This document shows, in pieces, positions 34,765 through 44,692 of a stretch of 64,000 nt of DNA. The notes beneath the pieces were generated by a model, which did not search any database, had not been told where the DNA came from, and was given only the letters and a program-made list of their open reading frames with translations. This stretch comes from JAFGOG01 sp034429215 (GTDB taxonomy: Bacteria; Chloroflexota; Anaerolineae; JAAYZQ01): contig DAOUGI010000080.1 of the NCBI GenBank assembly GCA_034429215.1, forward strand, positions 1-64,000. Direction: 5' to 3'. A program made the translations under genes and the position numbers. The first letter of the stretch is position 1. Each line of letters begins with the position of its first letter.

Positions 34765-35511
34765 ATGACATCACCCATCTGGCTGCTCGTGGTCGAAGAT
34801 AACCCGCGGCTGCGCCCGGCATTGAGCGAGGGCCTGGAAGCCACGGGCGGCGCGCGCGTGGTCCACGCCTGCGACAGCGGCGAGGAGGCGGTGGAGTACT
34901 GCCTGGACCAGCGGGTGGACGCCGTGCTGATGGATGTGCAGCTCGCCGGCAAGCTGAACGGCGTCGAGGCAGCGGTGGCCATCCGCCGCGAGCTTCCCCG
35001 CCTGCCGGTGGTCTTTTACTCGATCCAGGATGACGACGAATACTATCGACATTTTCGCCGCTCGGGCATCCTGACCCACTTTGCCTACGTGCGCAAGTCG
35101 AACTATTTGCTGCCGACCATGCTGATCCCGCTGATCCGCGATGCAATGGCCGGGCGCAGCCTGATCGACCCCGACATCGCCTCGCGGGTTCAAGAGGTGC
35201 GGCGCAAAGACGAGAGCGACCCGATGGCCCTGCTGGAACCAACGGAGCAGGCCGTGGCCCGCATGCTGGCCCAGGGCAAGACCAACGAGCAGATCGCGGC
35301 CCAGCTTGGCTTTCGGGACAAACGGACGATCAGCCGGGTGAACGGCCAGATCTACGTGGCCTGGGAGCTGAGCCAGACGGCAACGGATGAGAAGGTCGCC
35401 CGCACCCGCGCGGCGATCATCGCCCGCGCCGGCCGGCTCATCCGCTGGGACGAACAAGGCAACGCCTACACCCTGGGCGACCGCGAAGAGTGGGTGCCGT
35501 GGACCCTGTGA
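34765..35511 (+). CDS. Response regulator, NarL-like
   Basis: 248 residues. The receiver domain (about 1-125) starts LLVVEDNPRLRPAL and has the phosphoacceptor aspartate in AVLMDVQLAG. The output region holds LLEPTEQAVARMLAQGKTN and EQIAAQLGF, a GerE/LuxR-type helix-turn-helix, followed by a non-canonical second recognition segment (RTISRVNGQIYVAWE) and an extra 50-residue tail. ATG 34765 is fixed by the promoter and by the family start; upstream in-frame codons are not conserved. It precedes its probable kinase, separated by a strong hairpin. Confidence 0.9.
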   Translation: MTSPIWLLVVEDNPRLRPALSEGLEATGGARVVHACDSGEEAVEYCLDQRVDAVLMDVQLAGKLNGVEAAVAIRRELPRLPVVFYSIQDDDEYYRHFRRSGILTHFAYVRKSNYLLPTMLIPLIRDAMAGRSLIDPDIASRVQEVRRKDESDPMALLEPTEQAVARMLAQGKTNEQIAAQLGFRDKRTISRVNGQIYVAWELSQTATDEKVARTRAAIIARAGRLIRWDEQGNAYTLGDREEWVPWTL

Positions 35512-35512
35512 T

Positions 35513-35534
35513 CCCGGCCCGGCGTTGGGCCGGG
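35513..35534 (+). promoter_or_regulatory. Intercistronic GC hairpin between regulator and kinase
   Basis: An eight-base all-GC stem (35513-35520 with 35527-35534, six-base loop) immediately follows the regulator stop codon and ends 11 bases before the kinase ATG. No T run follows, and no clear ribosome site is present before the kinase start. It may lower kinase expression relative to the regulator. Confidence 0.6.
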
Positions 35535-35545
35535 GCTGTAGCGGC

Positions 35546-37771
35546 ATGATCCCCGATTCGATCCTCACCTGGGCGCTGGTCGCCCTTTCCCTGTTCAACA
35601 CCATCCTGCTGCTGTGGCTGGGAACGACTCTGTGGCTGAATGCCGACCGCCGCTCACCGGGCGTCGCCGTGGCGGTCGCCGGGTTCCTGCTGGGCAGCGT
35701 CCTGTTTGTCAGCCACTCGGCCCTCCTCCTGAGCGAGACGCTGCGCCTGACCCGCAGCAACACCCTGTGGCTGGCAGTGGGCATGACCCCGGCGTTGATA
35801 CTGCCTTACGTCTGGTACGGCGTGCTGCTGTGGCACAACGGCTACTGGGCCGGGCAGGCGAGCGGTCTGCGCCGGCGGCATCAGAAATGGCTGTGGCTGG
35901 CCGGCGCCATCCTGGTCATCGGCTTTCTCTGCCTCGTCCTGCTGGGCCTGCCCTACGTCCCGATCGCGGGCCGGCTGGCGCCCCTGGTCGACCCTGTGCG
36001 GCAGCTCGTCAAGACCTCATTTATGGACATTCCGCTGGTCGCTTTTGGCTATCCGCTGTACGTGCTGTTGTGCGTGGCCCTGTCACTGGATGTCCTGTGG
36101 CGGCCGCGGCCGGCCGATCCGGTTACTCGGAATCGCCTCGGGGAAACGGGGCACGGCCAAGTCCCAGCCTCTCAGGCCGGGAAGGCCAGGCCATGGCTAA
36201 TGGCGGCGACGGCGCTGCTGCTGGTGGTCGGAGTTCTGGTGGTGCTGGTGATGGTCTGGACCATCACAAACACCCGCGTGCGGGGCTATTATATCCTGAC
36301 GCCAGACAACCTAAAGGTCATCGGCCGCTTTGACCTGGTCATCTCGGCCCTCATCGCGGCGGTGACCATGCTCCTGGGGCAGGCCATGACCGCCTACGAG
36401 CTGTTCACCGGCAAGGTCCTACCGCGCAAGGGGCTGGCCGGGCAGTGGAAGTGGGCCGTCGTCCTTGCCGCCGGCTATGGGCTGTTGATGGGCGGCGCCC
36501 TGGTGTGGGGCCTGGAGCCGGTCTATGCCGTCCTGCTCACCGCCCTCATCATGGCCACCTTCTTCGCCCTGCTGGGCTGGCGGTCGCACGTCGAGTGGGA
36601 GCAGGCCATGCGACAATTGCGGCCCTTTGTCGCCAGCCAGCGGTGGTACGACGCGTTGATCGCCTCAACGCAGAGCCCTGCCGGGGGAGCGAGCCGGCCC
36701 CCGGCCGGCCCGTTCGGAGCGCTGTGCGAGGACCTGCTCAACACCACCGTGGCCCACCTGGTCCCGGCCGGCCCCACGGCCGCCTTTGTCTCCCCGCAGA
36801 GCTACCCGCCGGGGACCGAGACCGCCGCCCCGGCCCTGGGTCCCCTGGCCCGGCGGGCGTCGGAGGACGCCTGGCTGGTCCTTCCGGTAGACCCGACCAG
36901 CTATGGCGGCGCGGCCTGGGCCGTCTCCTTATGGCGCGAGCGAGGGCTGATCGGCGTCCTCCTCATCGGGCCGCGCCGCGACGGCGGCCTGTACACCCAG
37001 GAACAGATCGAAGTCGCCAGGTCGGTCAGCGAGCGGCTGATCGACACCGCGGCCAGCCTGTCCCTGTCGCAGCGCCTGATGCGCCTCCAGCGGGAGCGGA
37101 TGGCCACGACGCAGGTCCTCGACCAGTCCACCCGGCGCGTACTGCACGACGAGGTACTGCCGCTGATCCACGCCGCCACCCTTGCCCTCGCCGCCGGCCC
37201 CTGGCCCGCTGGCGCGAGTCACCGCCAAGGAAGCGGTACTCCGCAGGACAGGCAGCCGGCCGACGCTGCTATCCGGCAGCTTTCCGAAGCCCACGCCCAG
37301 GTCTCCAACCTCCTGCGCGAGCTGCCGCCAGCCGTCGCCCCCGAGATCGCCCGCCTGGGGCTGATGGCCGCCCTGCGGAAAGCGGTGGACGCCGAGTTCG
37401 CCCACGCTTTTGCCGAGGTGACCTGGCGGTACGACGAGGGCATCGAGGCGCAGATGGCAGCGCTGAACCCTGTGGCGGCGGAGACGCTCTACTATGCCGC
37501 CCGGGAGCTGGTCCGCAACGCCGCCAAGCACGCCCATCCTGAAGGCCAGCCTGACAGGCTGTGCCTGGAGATCGCGGGCCGCGTCGCAGACGGTCAGATC
37601 CAGATCACCATCGAGGACAACGGCGCCGGATTTAGCCCTGAGCCCGGCGCCGGGCAAGGGCTGGCCCTGCACAGCACACTCATGGCCATCGTCGGCGGGT
37701 CGTTGTCGCTGGAGACGGTCCCCGGCCAGATGACGCGGGTGCAGCTCGCCCTGCCGCTGCCGGGGGAATAG
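35546..37771 (+). CDS. Sensor histidine kinase (7TM sensor, HisKA_3-like)
   Basis: 741 residues. The N-terminal part (about 5-390) has around eight hydrophobic helices, resembling 7TM-type sensor kinases. A cytoplasmic GAF-like region (about 395-530) precedes a HisKA_3-like dimerisation helix with RRVLHDEVLPLIHAATLAL; the histidine is followed by D as in NarX-type kinases. The ATPase domain has LYYAARELVRNAAKHAHP and IEDNGAGFS. It probably phosphorylates the adjacent NarL-type regulator. A short repeat (37220-37253) lies within the linker between the phosphoacceptor helix and the ATPase domain. The ATG 35546 start lacks a clear ribosome site. Confidence 0.88.
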   Translation: MIPDSILTWALVALSLFNTILLLWLGTTLWLNADRRSPGVAVAVAGFLLGSVLFVSHSALLLSETLRLTRSNTLWLAVGMTPALILPYVWYGVLLWHNGYWAGQASGLRRRHQKWLWLAGAILVIGFLCLVLLGLPYVPIAGRLAPLVDPVRQLVKTSFMDIPLVAFGYPLYVLLCVALSLDVLWRPRPADPVTRNRLGETGHGQVPASQAGKARPWLMAATALLLVVGVLVVLVMVWTITNTRVRGYYILTPDNLKVIGRFDLVISALIAAVTMLLGQAMTAYELFTGKVLPRKGLAGQWKWAVVLAAGYGLLMGGALVWGLEPVYAVLLTALIMATFFALLGWRSHVEWEQAMRQLRPFVASQRWYDALIASTQSPAGGASRPPAGPFGALCEDLLNTTVAHLVPAGPTAAFVSPQSYPPGTETAAPALGPLARRASEDAWLVLPVDPTSYGGAAWAVSLWRERGLIGVLLIGPRRDGGLYTQEQIEVARSVSERLIDTAASLSLSQRLMRLQRERMATTQVLDQSTRRVLHDEVLPLIHAATLALAAGPWPAGASHRQGSGTPQDRQPADAAIRQLSEAHAQVSNLLRELPPAVAPEIARLGLMAALRKAVDAEFAHAFAEVTWRYDEGIEAQMAALNPVAAETLYYAARELVRNAAKHAHPEGQPDRLCLEIAGRVADGQIQITIEDNGAGFSPEPGAGQGLALHSTLMAIVGGSLSLETVPGQMTRVQLALPLPGE
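37220..37253 (+). repeat. Dispersed 34-base repeat inside the kinase gene
   Basis: Matches 44144-44177 (inside dnaX) at 33 of 34 positions, same strand. Here it is read as SHRQGSGTPQDRQ; in dnaX it is read in another frame. It falls in a variable linker. Confidence 0.85.
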
Positions 37772-37777
37772 CGCCTT

Positions 37778-38227
37778 CTAGTCCACCGCCCCCGGCTGAT
37801 AGTCGCAGGCGCCGCCAACGCCGTGGGCCAGGTAGAACTCGATCGCCTGGCGGGTGGTGAAGGTCAGCGGCAGGTCGAGGGCGGCCTCGGGCCGCAGCCA
37901 CAACCCCTCGCTCAGCTCCTCGCCGTCGAGCTGCAAGTCGCCCGTCCAGCCGTCCACCACAAAGTCGAGATAGACCAGGTGGTGGGTGCCGTCCTTGTAG
38001 AGCGGCGGGCGGATCCGCTCGCCGACGCGCAGCAGCTTGCAGCGAGTTGGCGTCAGGCCCGTCTCTTCGCCCATCTCGCGGGCCAGGGCGGCGGCTATCG
38101 TCTCGCCATATTCGACGTGGCCGCCGGGGATAGCATACTGCCCCGCTACCTTGCTGAACCGGGCGACGAACACCTCCCCCCGGCCGTTGACCAGCAGGGC
38201 GCCGACGACAACCTCTGGGTAACACAT
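37778..38227 (-). CDS. Nudix hydrolase
   Basis: 149 residues. The Nudix box is intact: GGHVEYGETIAAALAREMG then EETGL, giving the G-x5-E-x7-REVxEExG pattern that binds the metal-diphosphate. Such enzymes hydrolyse nucleoside diphosphates linked to another moiety; substrate unknown. Last gene of the PLP enzyme-HAD-Nudix unit, starting eight bases after the HAD stop. Confidence 0.9.
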   Translation of the reverse strand: MCYPEVVVGALLVNGRGEVFVARFSKVAGQYAIPGGHVEYGETIAAALAREMGEETGLTPTRCKLLRVGERIRPPLYKDGTHHLVYLDFVVDGWTGDLQLDGEELSEGLWLRPEAALDLPLTFTTRQAIEFYLAHGVGGACDYQPGAVD

Positions 38228-38235
38228 CTAGTGGG

Positions 38236-38979
38236 TCAACCTCTCGCAGGTTTGGAACCTGCGGGAGGCTCTTCGTCTACAAGCCAGGCGAGCAGGTCCT
38301 CGATCCGGTCCAGGACCGGGCAGACAGCCTCGGGGAAAAGGCGGTGCGGGTCGAGCAGAACGGGGCGGAGGCCGGCGCGTTGGGCGCCGACCACATCGGC
38401 CCAGTAGTTGTCGCCGACATAGACCGCCTGGTCGGCCGGCGCGCCGGCCCGCTGGAGCGCCAGGTGAAAGATGACCGGGTCGGGCTTGCTCACCCCGACC
38501 TCACCGGCGGCCACCAGCCAATCGAAATAGAGCCGCAGCCCAATCTCGTCCATCTGGGCGTTGAACCGCTCCATGTCCTGACGGTTGGTGATCAGTCCCA
38601 GGTGATAGTCCTTAGCCCTGAGCTCGGTCAGGGTGCGGAGTGTGGCGTCGGGACAGCGGTAAACCGTGTCGATGGCGGCAAAGCGACGGCCTATCTCTTC
38701 GACCAGGGGGGCGAGGTCGCCCTGGATGCCGACTGCTTGGAGTATGTGGCGGTTGTACTGCCGCCAGAACCCTTCCCGTGACATCTGGGAGAACTGCTCG
38801 CGGATGACCGGGTCGACGAAATACTCGTGCCGCACCCGCCGGCCGCGGCGCCAGGCTTCCTGGCTGAGCGGCTGGTCGATCTCGGCGCAGAAGGCGACGA
38901 TCACCTCGTAACTATCGGGCTCGTGAAAGATGAGCGTGCCGTCCAGGTCGAAAAAGATCGTACGGATAAAGCTGTTTAT
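38236..38979 (-). CDS. HAD-family hydrolase
   Basis: 247 residues if started at AUA 38979. Motif I is TIFFDLDGTLIF (nucleophile Asp), motif II LITNRQDM, motif III KPDPVIFHLAL, and motif IV VYVGDNYWADVVGA. A phosphatase acting on a small phosphorylated metabolite, substrate unknown. No ATG, GTG or TTG occurs in a sensible place; the frame opens with AUA seven bases after GGAGG, overlapping the stop of the upstream gene (ATAA). TTG 39039 is the alternative and would add about 20 residues unlike the family. The last residues are encoded by a hairpin repeat (38240-38268). Confidence 0.85.
   Translation of the reverse strand: MNSFIRTIFFDLDGTLIFHEPDSYEVIVAFCAEIDQPLSQEAWRRGRRVRHEYFVDPVIREQFSQMSREGFWRQYNRHILQAVGIQGDLAPLVEEIGRRFAAIDTVYRCPDATLRTLTELRAKDYHLGLITNRQDMERFNAQMDEIGLRLYFDWLVAAGEVGVSKPDPVIFHLALQRAGAPADQAVYVGDNYWADVVGAQRAGLRPVLLDPHRLFPEAVCPVLDRIEDLLAWLVDEEPPAGSKPARG
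38240..38268. repeat. Hairpin repeat forming the HAD gene's 3' end
   Basis: Thirteen-base inverted arms (38240-38252 and 38256-38268, one mismatch) of the GCAGGTT...AACCTGC type. They overlap the last ten codons of the HAD gene, so the protein tail is repeat-derived. Confidence 0.7.
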
Positions 38980-40370
38980 CCTCGTGCCTCCGTGATCAAC
39001 CGATCGACCTCGGCGATGCGGGCCTGGTGCGCCAGCCAATAGCCGGCGTCCCGCTGCGCATTCAGCTCCTCCAACGTCTTGCCCTGCTGCTCGATCCAGG
39101 TATAGTATTTCAGATTGTGCCAGCGGCTGCGCGCCTCGCGCGTCCCCTCCGAAATCCAGTCCAGCTTTTGCTTGTGAAAGATACTGACCAGCCGCACCGC
39201 CGCCTCCGTCTCGTCCATCGGCCCGTACGCATCGGTCATCTGGGCCATGACCGAATGGTAGCGGTCGATCGCGTCGGTGCAGATGGTGACCACCACGTCG
39301 TCGCGGCCCAGCCCGTACCACTTGGCCGCCTTGATAGCCCCCAGCACGTTGCACACCCCGCTGATGCCAAAAATCTGGGCCATCTTGCGCACCTTCTCCT
39401 CGGGCACGCCATAGCGGTCGATCATCGTCCGCCAGCCGGCCTCCTCGACCAGCAATTGCAGCCCCATCTTGGACTCGATATCGTCGATGGCCATCATGGC
39501 GTCCATGTTCATGACATTGTGGATCCAGGTCACGTGCTTGTCGCCGATGCCCTGGATGTCGTGGCCGCCATAGCCGTTCCAGTACAGCGTCGGGCACTGG
39601 ACCGGCTCCAGCCCGACGATCTTGTGATCGGGCCAGACCTGCTTGAGCCGGTCGCCGGCGGCGATAGTGCCGGCGCTGCCCATGGCCGACGTATACGCGG
39701 CGATCTTGCCGTTGCCGATCCCCTTCTCCTTCAGCTCGGCGGCCAGCTCGACGATCGTGCCGCCGGTGACGTGATAGTGGAAGCGATAGTTGCCGAACAC
39801 CTCGAACTGGTTGAGGATGCGGATCCGCTCCGGGTCAGATGCGCTCAGCTCGGCGCACTTGTCATAGATCTCTTTGACGTTGCTCTCACAGCCGGGGGTG
39901 AGCACCAGGTTGGCGCCGTAACTGCGCACCCGCTCGAACCGCTCGCGGCTCATCTCCTCGGGGAGGATGACGATCGAGTCAAAATTCATCCGGCAGCCAA
40001 CCCACGCCCCGCCGATGCCATAGTTGCCGGTGCTGGGCCACACCACGCGATGGAAGGTAGGGTCCACCTCGCCGGTCAGCTCCTTCTCGATCAACACCGA
40101 ATAGGCGGCGCCCACCTTGTGACTGCCGGTGGGGAAATCTTTGCTGTACAGGACGACGATGGGCGCCTCGACCCCGGTCAACTGCGGCGGAAGCACCTCG
40201 TAGTAGATCTGATTGTCGGGACCGCGCCAGGTAATATTGTACAGGTTGATCGGGTCGAGCGGGTCCGCCGCCTGCATCTGCTGCGCCCTGGCCCGGATCG
40301 CGGGGGCCATCTTCCACGGGTGGAGCATCTCCTCAAAAGTAGGACCAAGCACCAGTTTTGACTCTGCCAT
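38976..40370 (-). CDS. PLP-dependent enzyme, fold type II (cysteine synthase/threonine synthase-like)
   Basis: 464 residues. The PLP lysine lies in FPTGSHKVGAAYS (about 100). STGNYGIGGAWVG has the asparagine loop, and TSAMGSAGTIAAGD is the phosphate-binding glycine loop. These define the tryptophan-synthase-beta superfamily, covering cysteine synthase, threonine synthase and related lyases. The 464-residue length and extended C-terminal region set it apart from simple cysteine synthases. Reaction not assignable from sequence alone. First gene of an operon with the HAD and Nudix genes; own promoter at 40399-40427. Confidence 0.85.
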   Translation of the reverse strand: MAESKLVLGPTFEEMLHPWKMAPAIRARAQQMQAADPLDPINLYNITWRGPDNQIYYEVLPPQLTGVEAPIVVLYSKDFPTGSHKVGAAYSVLIEKELTGEVDPTFHRVVWPSTGNYGIGGAWVGCRMNFDSIVILPEEMSRERFERVRSYGANLVLTPGCESNVKEIYDKCAELSASDPERIRILNQFEVFGNYRFHYHVTGGTIVELAAELKEKGIGNGKIAAYTSAMGSAGTIAAGDRLKQVWPDHKIVGLEPVQCPTLYWNGYGGHDIQGIGDKHVTWIHNVMNMDAMMAIDDIESKMGLQLLVEEAGWRTMIDRYGVPEEKVRKMAQIFGISGVCNVLGAIKAAKWYGLGRDDVVVTICTDAIDRYHSVMAQMTDAYGPMDETEAAVRLVSIFHKQKLDWISEGTREARSRWHNLKYYTWIEQQGKTLEELNAQRDAGYWLAHQARIAEVDRLITEARG

Positions 40371-40398
40371 TTCTCACTCCTTTGTCGGTTAAGGTCTT

Positions 40399-40427
40399 AT
40401 TGTAGCATTGGCGGGGATGTGTGTCAA
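40399..40427 (-). promoter_or_regulatory. Promoter of the PLP enzyme-HAD-Nudix operon
   Basis: On the minus strand, TTGACA (complement of 40422-40427), 17 bases, TACAAT (complement of 40399-40404). Leader of about 20 bases before ATG 40370. Confidence 0.75.
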
Positions 40428-40469
40428 AAGCGGCCCTTATTAACGAGGATTCATCGGCGGCAGGCCGAT

Positions 40470-40497
40470 TTGACATTTATATATTTCTGATTATAAT
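40470..40497 (+). promoter_or_regulatory. Promoter of the anchored protein gene
   Basis: TTGACA (40470-40475), 16 bases, TATAAT (40492-40497). The 14 bases CTGATTATAATAAT around the -10 box recur exactly at the next gene's promoter (41846-41873). Confidence 0.8.
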
Positions 40498-40533
40498 AAT
40501 ATGCGCATTAGGAACCTGTGGAAAGGAGGCGCC

Positions 40534-41835
40534 ATGTTCGACAGCACATTCTTGATCACCATGCTGATCATCCTGGTCGGCGTCACAGCCGGCGGCTATC
40601 TCAACGGGAAGAGAAAAGACCGCGGCCTGGCCGCCTTCGAGGGGTACGAAGTCACACTGGAGAGGCTCGACGGCCGGCTCGTGTGGGGCAAAATGCGCCT
40701 GGAAACCACCGGCATCGAGCTGCAATACTCGGCCGACGTGCAGGACGAGCAGCACATCGAAACCAGTTATGTCGTGTACAAAGACGAATTTCCCCAGATC
40801 CAGGCCATCTACCGCTACTGCGACGAAATGAACACCGAGCAGTGGGAAAAGCGGGAACAGGAGATAGAAAGGGCGTTTCACCCCGGCTTTTGGCAGCGAT
40901 TCAGACGCCGCAGCCGCAACTTTATGAACCTGGCCTCCGAGTCGCTCAGCCAGGCGATAGGGATCATCGTCGGCCAGGTGCGGCCCCGGGCCGGCCGGTA
41001 CATCACCGACGCCAGCGCCAGTTACCTCGGCGATTTGGGCAAGAACATCGTCGGCTATGTCGGCACCAAGTACGATCCGCTGCTGGAGCGCTACGTCGGC
41101 ACCCAGGTGGTGGTCGAAGTCACCGAGGGTGACACCGTCTACGAGCACGTCGGCATCCTGAAGGACTATACCGCCGAGTTCTTGGTGATCCTGGACGTGC
41201 ACTATCCGAACGAGTCCGCCTTCCGGCTAAAAGGCCAGCAGGCCAGCCTGGAAAACCGGAGCCTGAAGCTGGCGCGCGAGGGTGATTCTCTCACCGTGAG
41301 GAACGTGGGAGAGGATTCGCTCTTTCTCCAGAGCCTGGCGGCCGGCGATCAGGTCCAGCCGATCAACGCCGTGCTGGACAGGGACGACGAGCTGGTGCTG
41401 CACCTGCCGGCGGGCGCGGCCGACGCAGAGCTGGCGGCCAAGGTCATCCGCCACCTGGACTGGATCCTGCCGCGGTCCCACGCCCTGATCCGCCACAAGG
41501 CGGAACGGTACGACCCCGACCAGGTGTTCGACATCGGCTTTGTGCTCAGGCTGGACCGGCACACTGACGAGGAACAACCGCTTCGCCGGGTGCTGGAAGC
41601 CGACCCGGAGGACGCCCCCAGCGCGCTGGCTCTGGGCCAGATCCTGTTCCAGCAGGGAAAGCTGGACGAAGCTGAGGATTGGTTCTGTTACGCTCTGGGC
41701 CGCCGCGAGCGCCTGCCCGACGGCGGCAAGCTGGCCGAGCGCCAACTGCGTTACATTGGGCTGAAAAAGGCAGGGCAAAAGCACAGGATGTCGCGCTCGT
41801 ATGCGCCGGCCTGCAGCCGGGACAGCTCAGGCTAG
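40534..41835 (+). CDS. Membrane-anchored protein of unknown function
   Basis: 433 residues; I do not recognise a named family. One N-terminal hydrophobic helix (FLITMLIILVGVTAGGYL, about 5-22) leads into a basic stop, so the rest is probably cytoplasmic. The middle (about 25-320) is rich in beta-strand sequence, with a conserved-looking GRLVWGKMRLETTGIELQY and ETSYVVYKDEFPQIQAIYRY. The C-terminal 80 residues contain a TPR-like helix pair (PSALALGQILFQQGKLDEAE). ATG 40534 follows AAAGGAGG. It has its own strong promoter and precedes a lipoprotein gene with a related promoter. Confidence 0.75.
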   Translation: MFDSTFLITMLIILVGVTAGGYLNGKRKDRGLAAFEGYEVTLERLDGRLVWGKMRLETTGIELQYSADVQDEQHIETSYVVYKDEFPQIQAIYRYCDEMNTEQWEKREQEIERAFHPGFWQRFRRRSRNFMNLASESLSQAIGIIVGQVRPRAGRYITDASASYLGDLGKNIVGYVGTKYDPLLERYVGTQVVVEVTEGDTVYEHVGILKDYTAEFLVILDVHYPNESAFRLKGQQASLENRSLKLAREGDSLTVRNVGEDSLFLQSLAAGDQVQPINAVLDRDDELVLHLPAGAADAELAAKVIRHLDWILPRSHALIRHKAERYDPDQVFDIGFVLRLDRHTDEEQPLRRVLEADPEDAPSALALGQILFQQGKLDEAEDWFCYALGRRERLPDGGKLAERQLRYIGLKKAGQKHRMSRSYAPACSRDSSG

Positions 41836-41845
41836 AGCGCATTCC

Positions 41846-41873
41846 TTGCGTAATCTGCAAACCTGATTATAAT
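41846..41873 (+). promoter_or_regulatory. Promoter of the duplicated-domain lipoprotein gene
   Basis: TTGCGT (41846-41851), 16 bases, TATAAT (41868-41873). Shares the CTGATTATAATAAT block and the 16-base spacing with the promoter at 40470-40497. Confidence 0.75.
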
Positions 41874-41918
41874 AATCGTGCACGCTAACCGGATGTTTTT
41901 GAGGAGGATGAACCGATC

Positions 41919-42692
41919 ATGAGAAACCGAGCTATTTTTTCAGCAGTCGCCGCACTTGTCGCAGCGGTCCTGGCGCTGTCGGCCTGCGGATTCAGCGTCA
42001 GCACAGCCAACATCCAGGACGTCACCCTAGGCAGGGGCTATGAGAACAGCGCTATCGTAGAGCCGACCACCGTTTTTGCCCCAGAAGATCAGGCGATCGA
42101 GCTGGTCATCAAGGTAGGCAACGCCCCTGACGACACGAACGTAAAAGCGGCCTGGTCCATCGTGGACGTTGCGGGCTATGAGCCGGCAGTCCTGTACGAG
42201 AGCCCTCTCACCTTGAACAGTGGGGAGAACGTCGCCCATTTCACCCTGACCAACGATCAGAACTGGCCGGCGGGCAGCTACAAGGTGGAGATCTATCTGA
42301 ACGACAAGCTGGACAAGACGATCGAATACCAGGTCGAAGCGCCTGAGGTCAAGGAACCTACCATCGAGAGCGCCACACTGGCCAAAGGCTCTAACGAGAA
42401 CGAAGCGGTGGACCCGACCACCGTCTTTGCGCCAGATGACCTAACGCTTCACCTGGTGGTCAAGGTGGCCGACGCCGTCGAGGGCACCAGCCTCAAGGCA
42501 ATTTGGCAAGTGGTGGAAGTGCAAGACTATGAGCCGCAAGTCATTGACGAGATCCCTTACACCCTGAGCGGCGGGGAAAATGTGGCCGATTTCACCCTGA
42601 CCAACGACCAGCCCTGGCCAACGGGCAAGTACAAGGTCGATCTTTATCTGAACGACCAGATGGTCCAGACGCTGGAGTATGAGGTTCAGTAG
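41919..42692 (+). CDS. Lipoprotein with a duplicated domain
   Basis: 257 residues. The signal sequence ends in LALSAC (lipobox Cys about 23), so it should be lipid-anchored outside the membrane. The rest is two copies of a domain of about 110 residues (about 30-140 and 148-257). Both contain the pattern PTTVFAP, a VKV strand, YEP, SGENVA, FTLTNDQ and YKVEIYLND or YKVDLYLND. The beta-rich repeats suggest an Ig-like fold. No enzymatic motif is visible and the function is unknown. AGGAGG lies upstream of ATG 41919. Confidence 0.85.
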   Translation: MRNRAIFSAVAALVAAVLALSACGFSVSTANIQDVTLGRGYENSAIVEPTTVFAPEDQAIELVIKVGNAPDDTNVKAAWSIVDVAGYEPAVLYESPLTLNSGENVAHFTLTNDQNWPAGSYKVEIYLNDKLDKTIEYQVEAPEVKEPTIESATLAKGSNENEAVDPTTVFAPDDLTLHLVVKVADAVEGTSLKAIWQVVEVQDYEPQVIDEIPYTLSGGENVADFTLTNDQPWPTGKYKVDLYLNDQMVQTLEYEVQ

Positions 42693-42708
42693 TCCCACGA
42701 CACGCAAA

Positions 42709-42755
42709 ACGGGGTGCGCGGCGCGTGCGCGACCTCTCGACGCCGCGCATCCCGT
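42709..42755 (+). terminator. Hairpin after the lipoprotein gene
   Basis: A 15-base GC-rich stem (42709-42723 with 42741-42755, one G-T mismatch, 17-base loop). There is no strong T run, so termination may be weak or aided by Rho. Confidence 0.5.
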
Positions 42756-42774
42756 CTCAGCGGTTCCCCCGACC

Positions 42775-42803
42775 TTGCATTAAGCGCCCTTCTCTGGTAA
42801 ACT
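42775..42803 (+). promoter_or_regulatory. Promoter of dnaX
   Basis: TTGCAT (42775-42780), 17 bases, TAAACT (42798-42803), about 25 bases before ATG 42828, which has AGGAGG upstream. Confidence 0.65.
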
Positions 42804-42827
42804 GTAGGCGATCCAGGAGGGGTATCG

Positions 42828-44672
<1,845 letters not shown>

Positions 44673-44692
44673 CGAGATTCTTCGTTTCACTC

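Noticed and set aside
38980..39597. N-terminal extension of the HAD gene reading back through the PLP enzyme gene
   Set aside because: The extension is antisense-like sequence in another frame of a solid gene; HAD homology begins at the AUA/ATAA junction.
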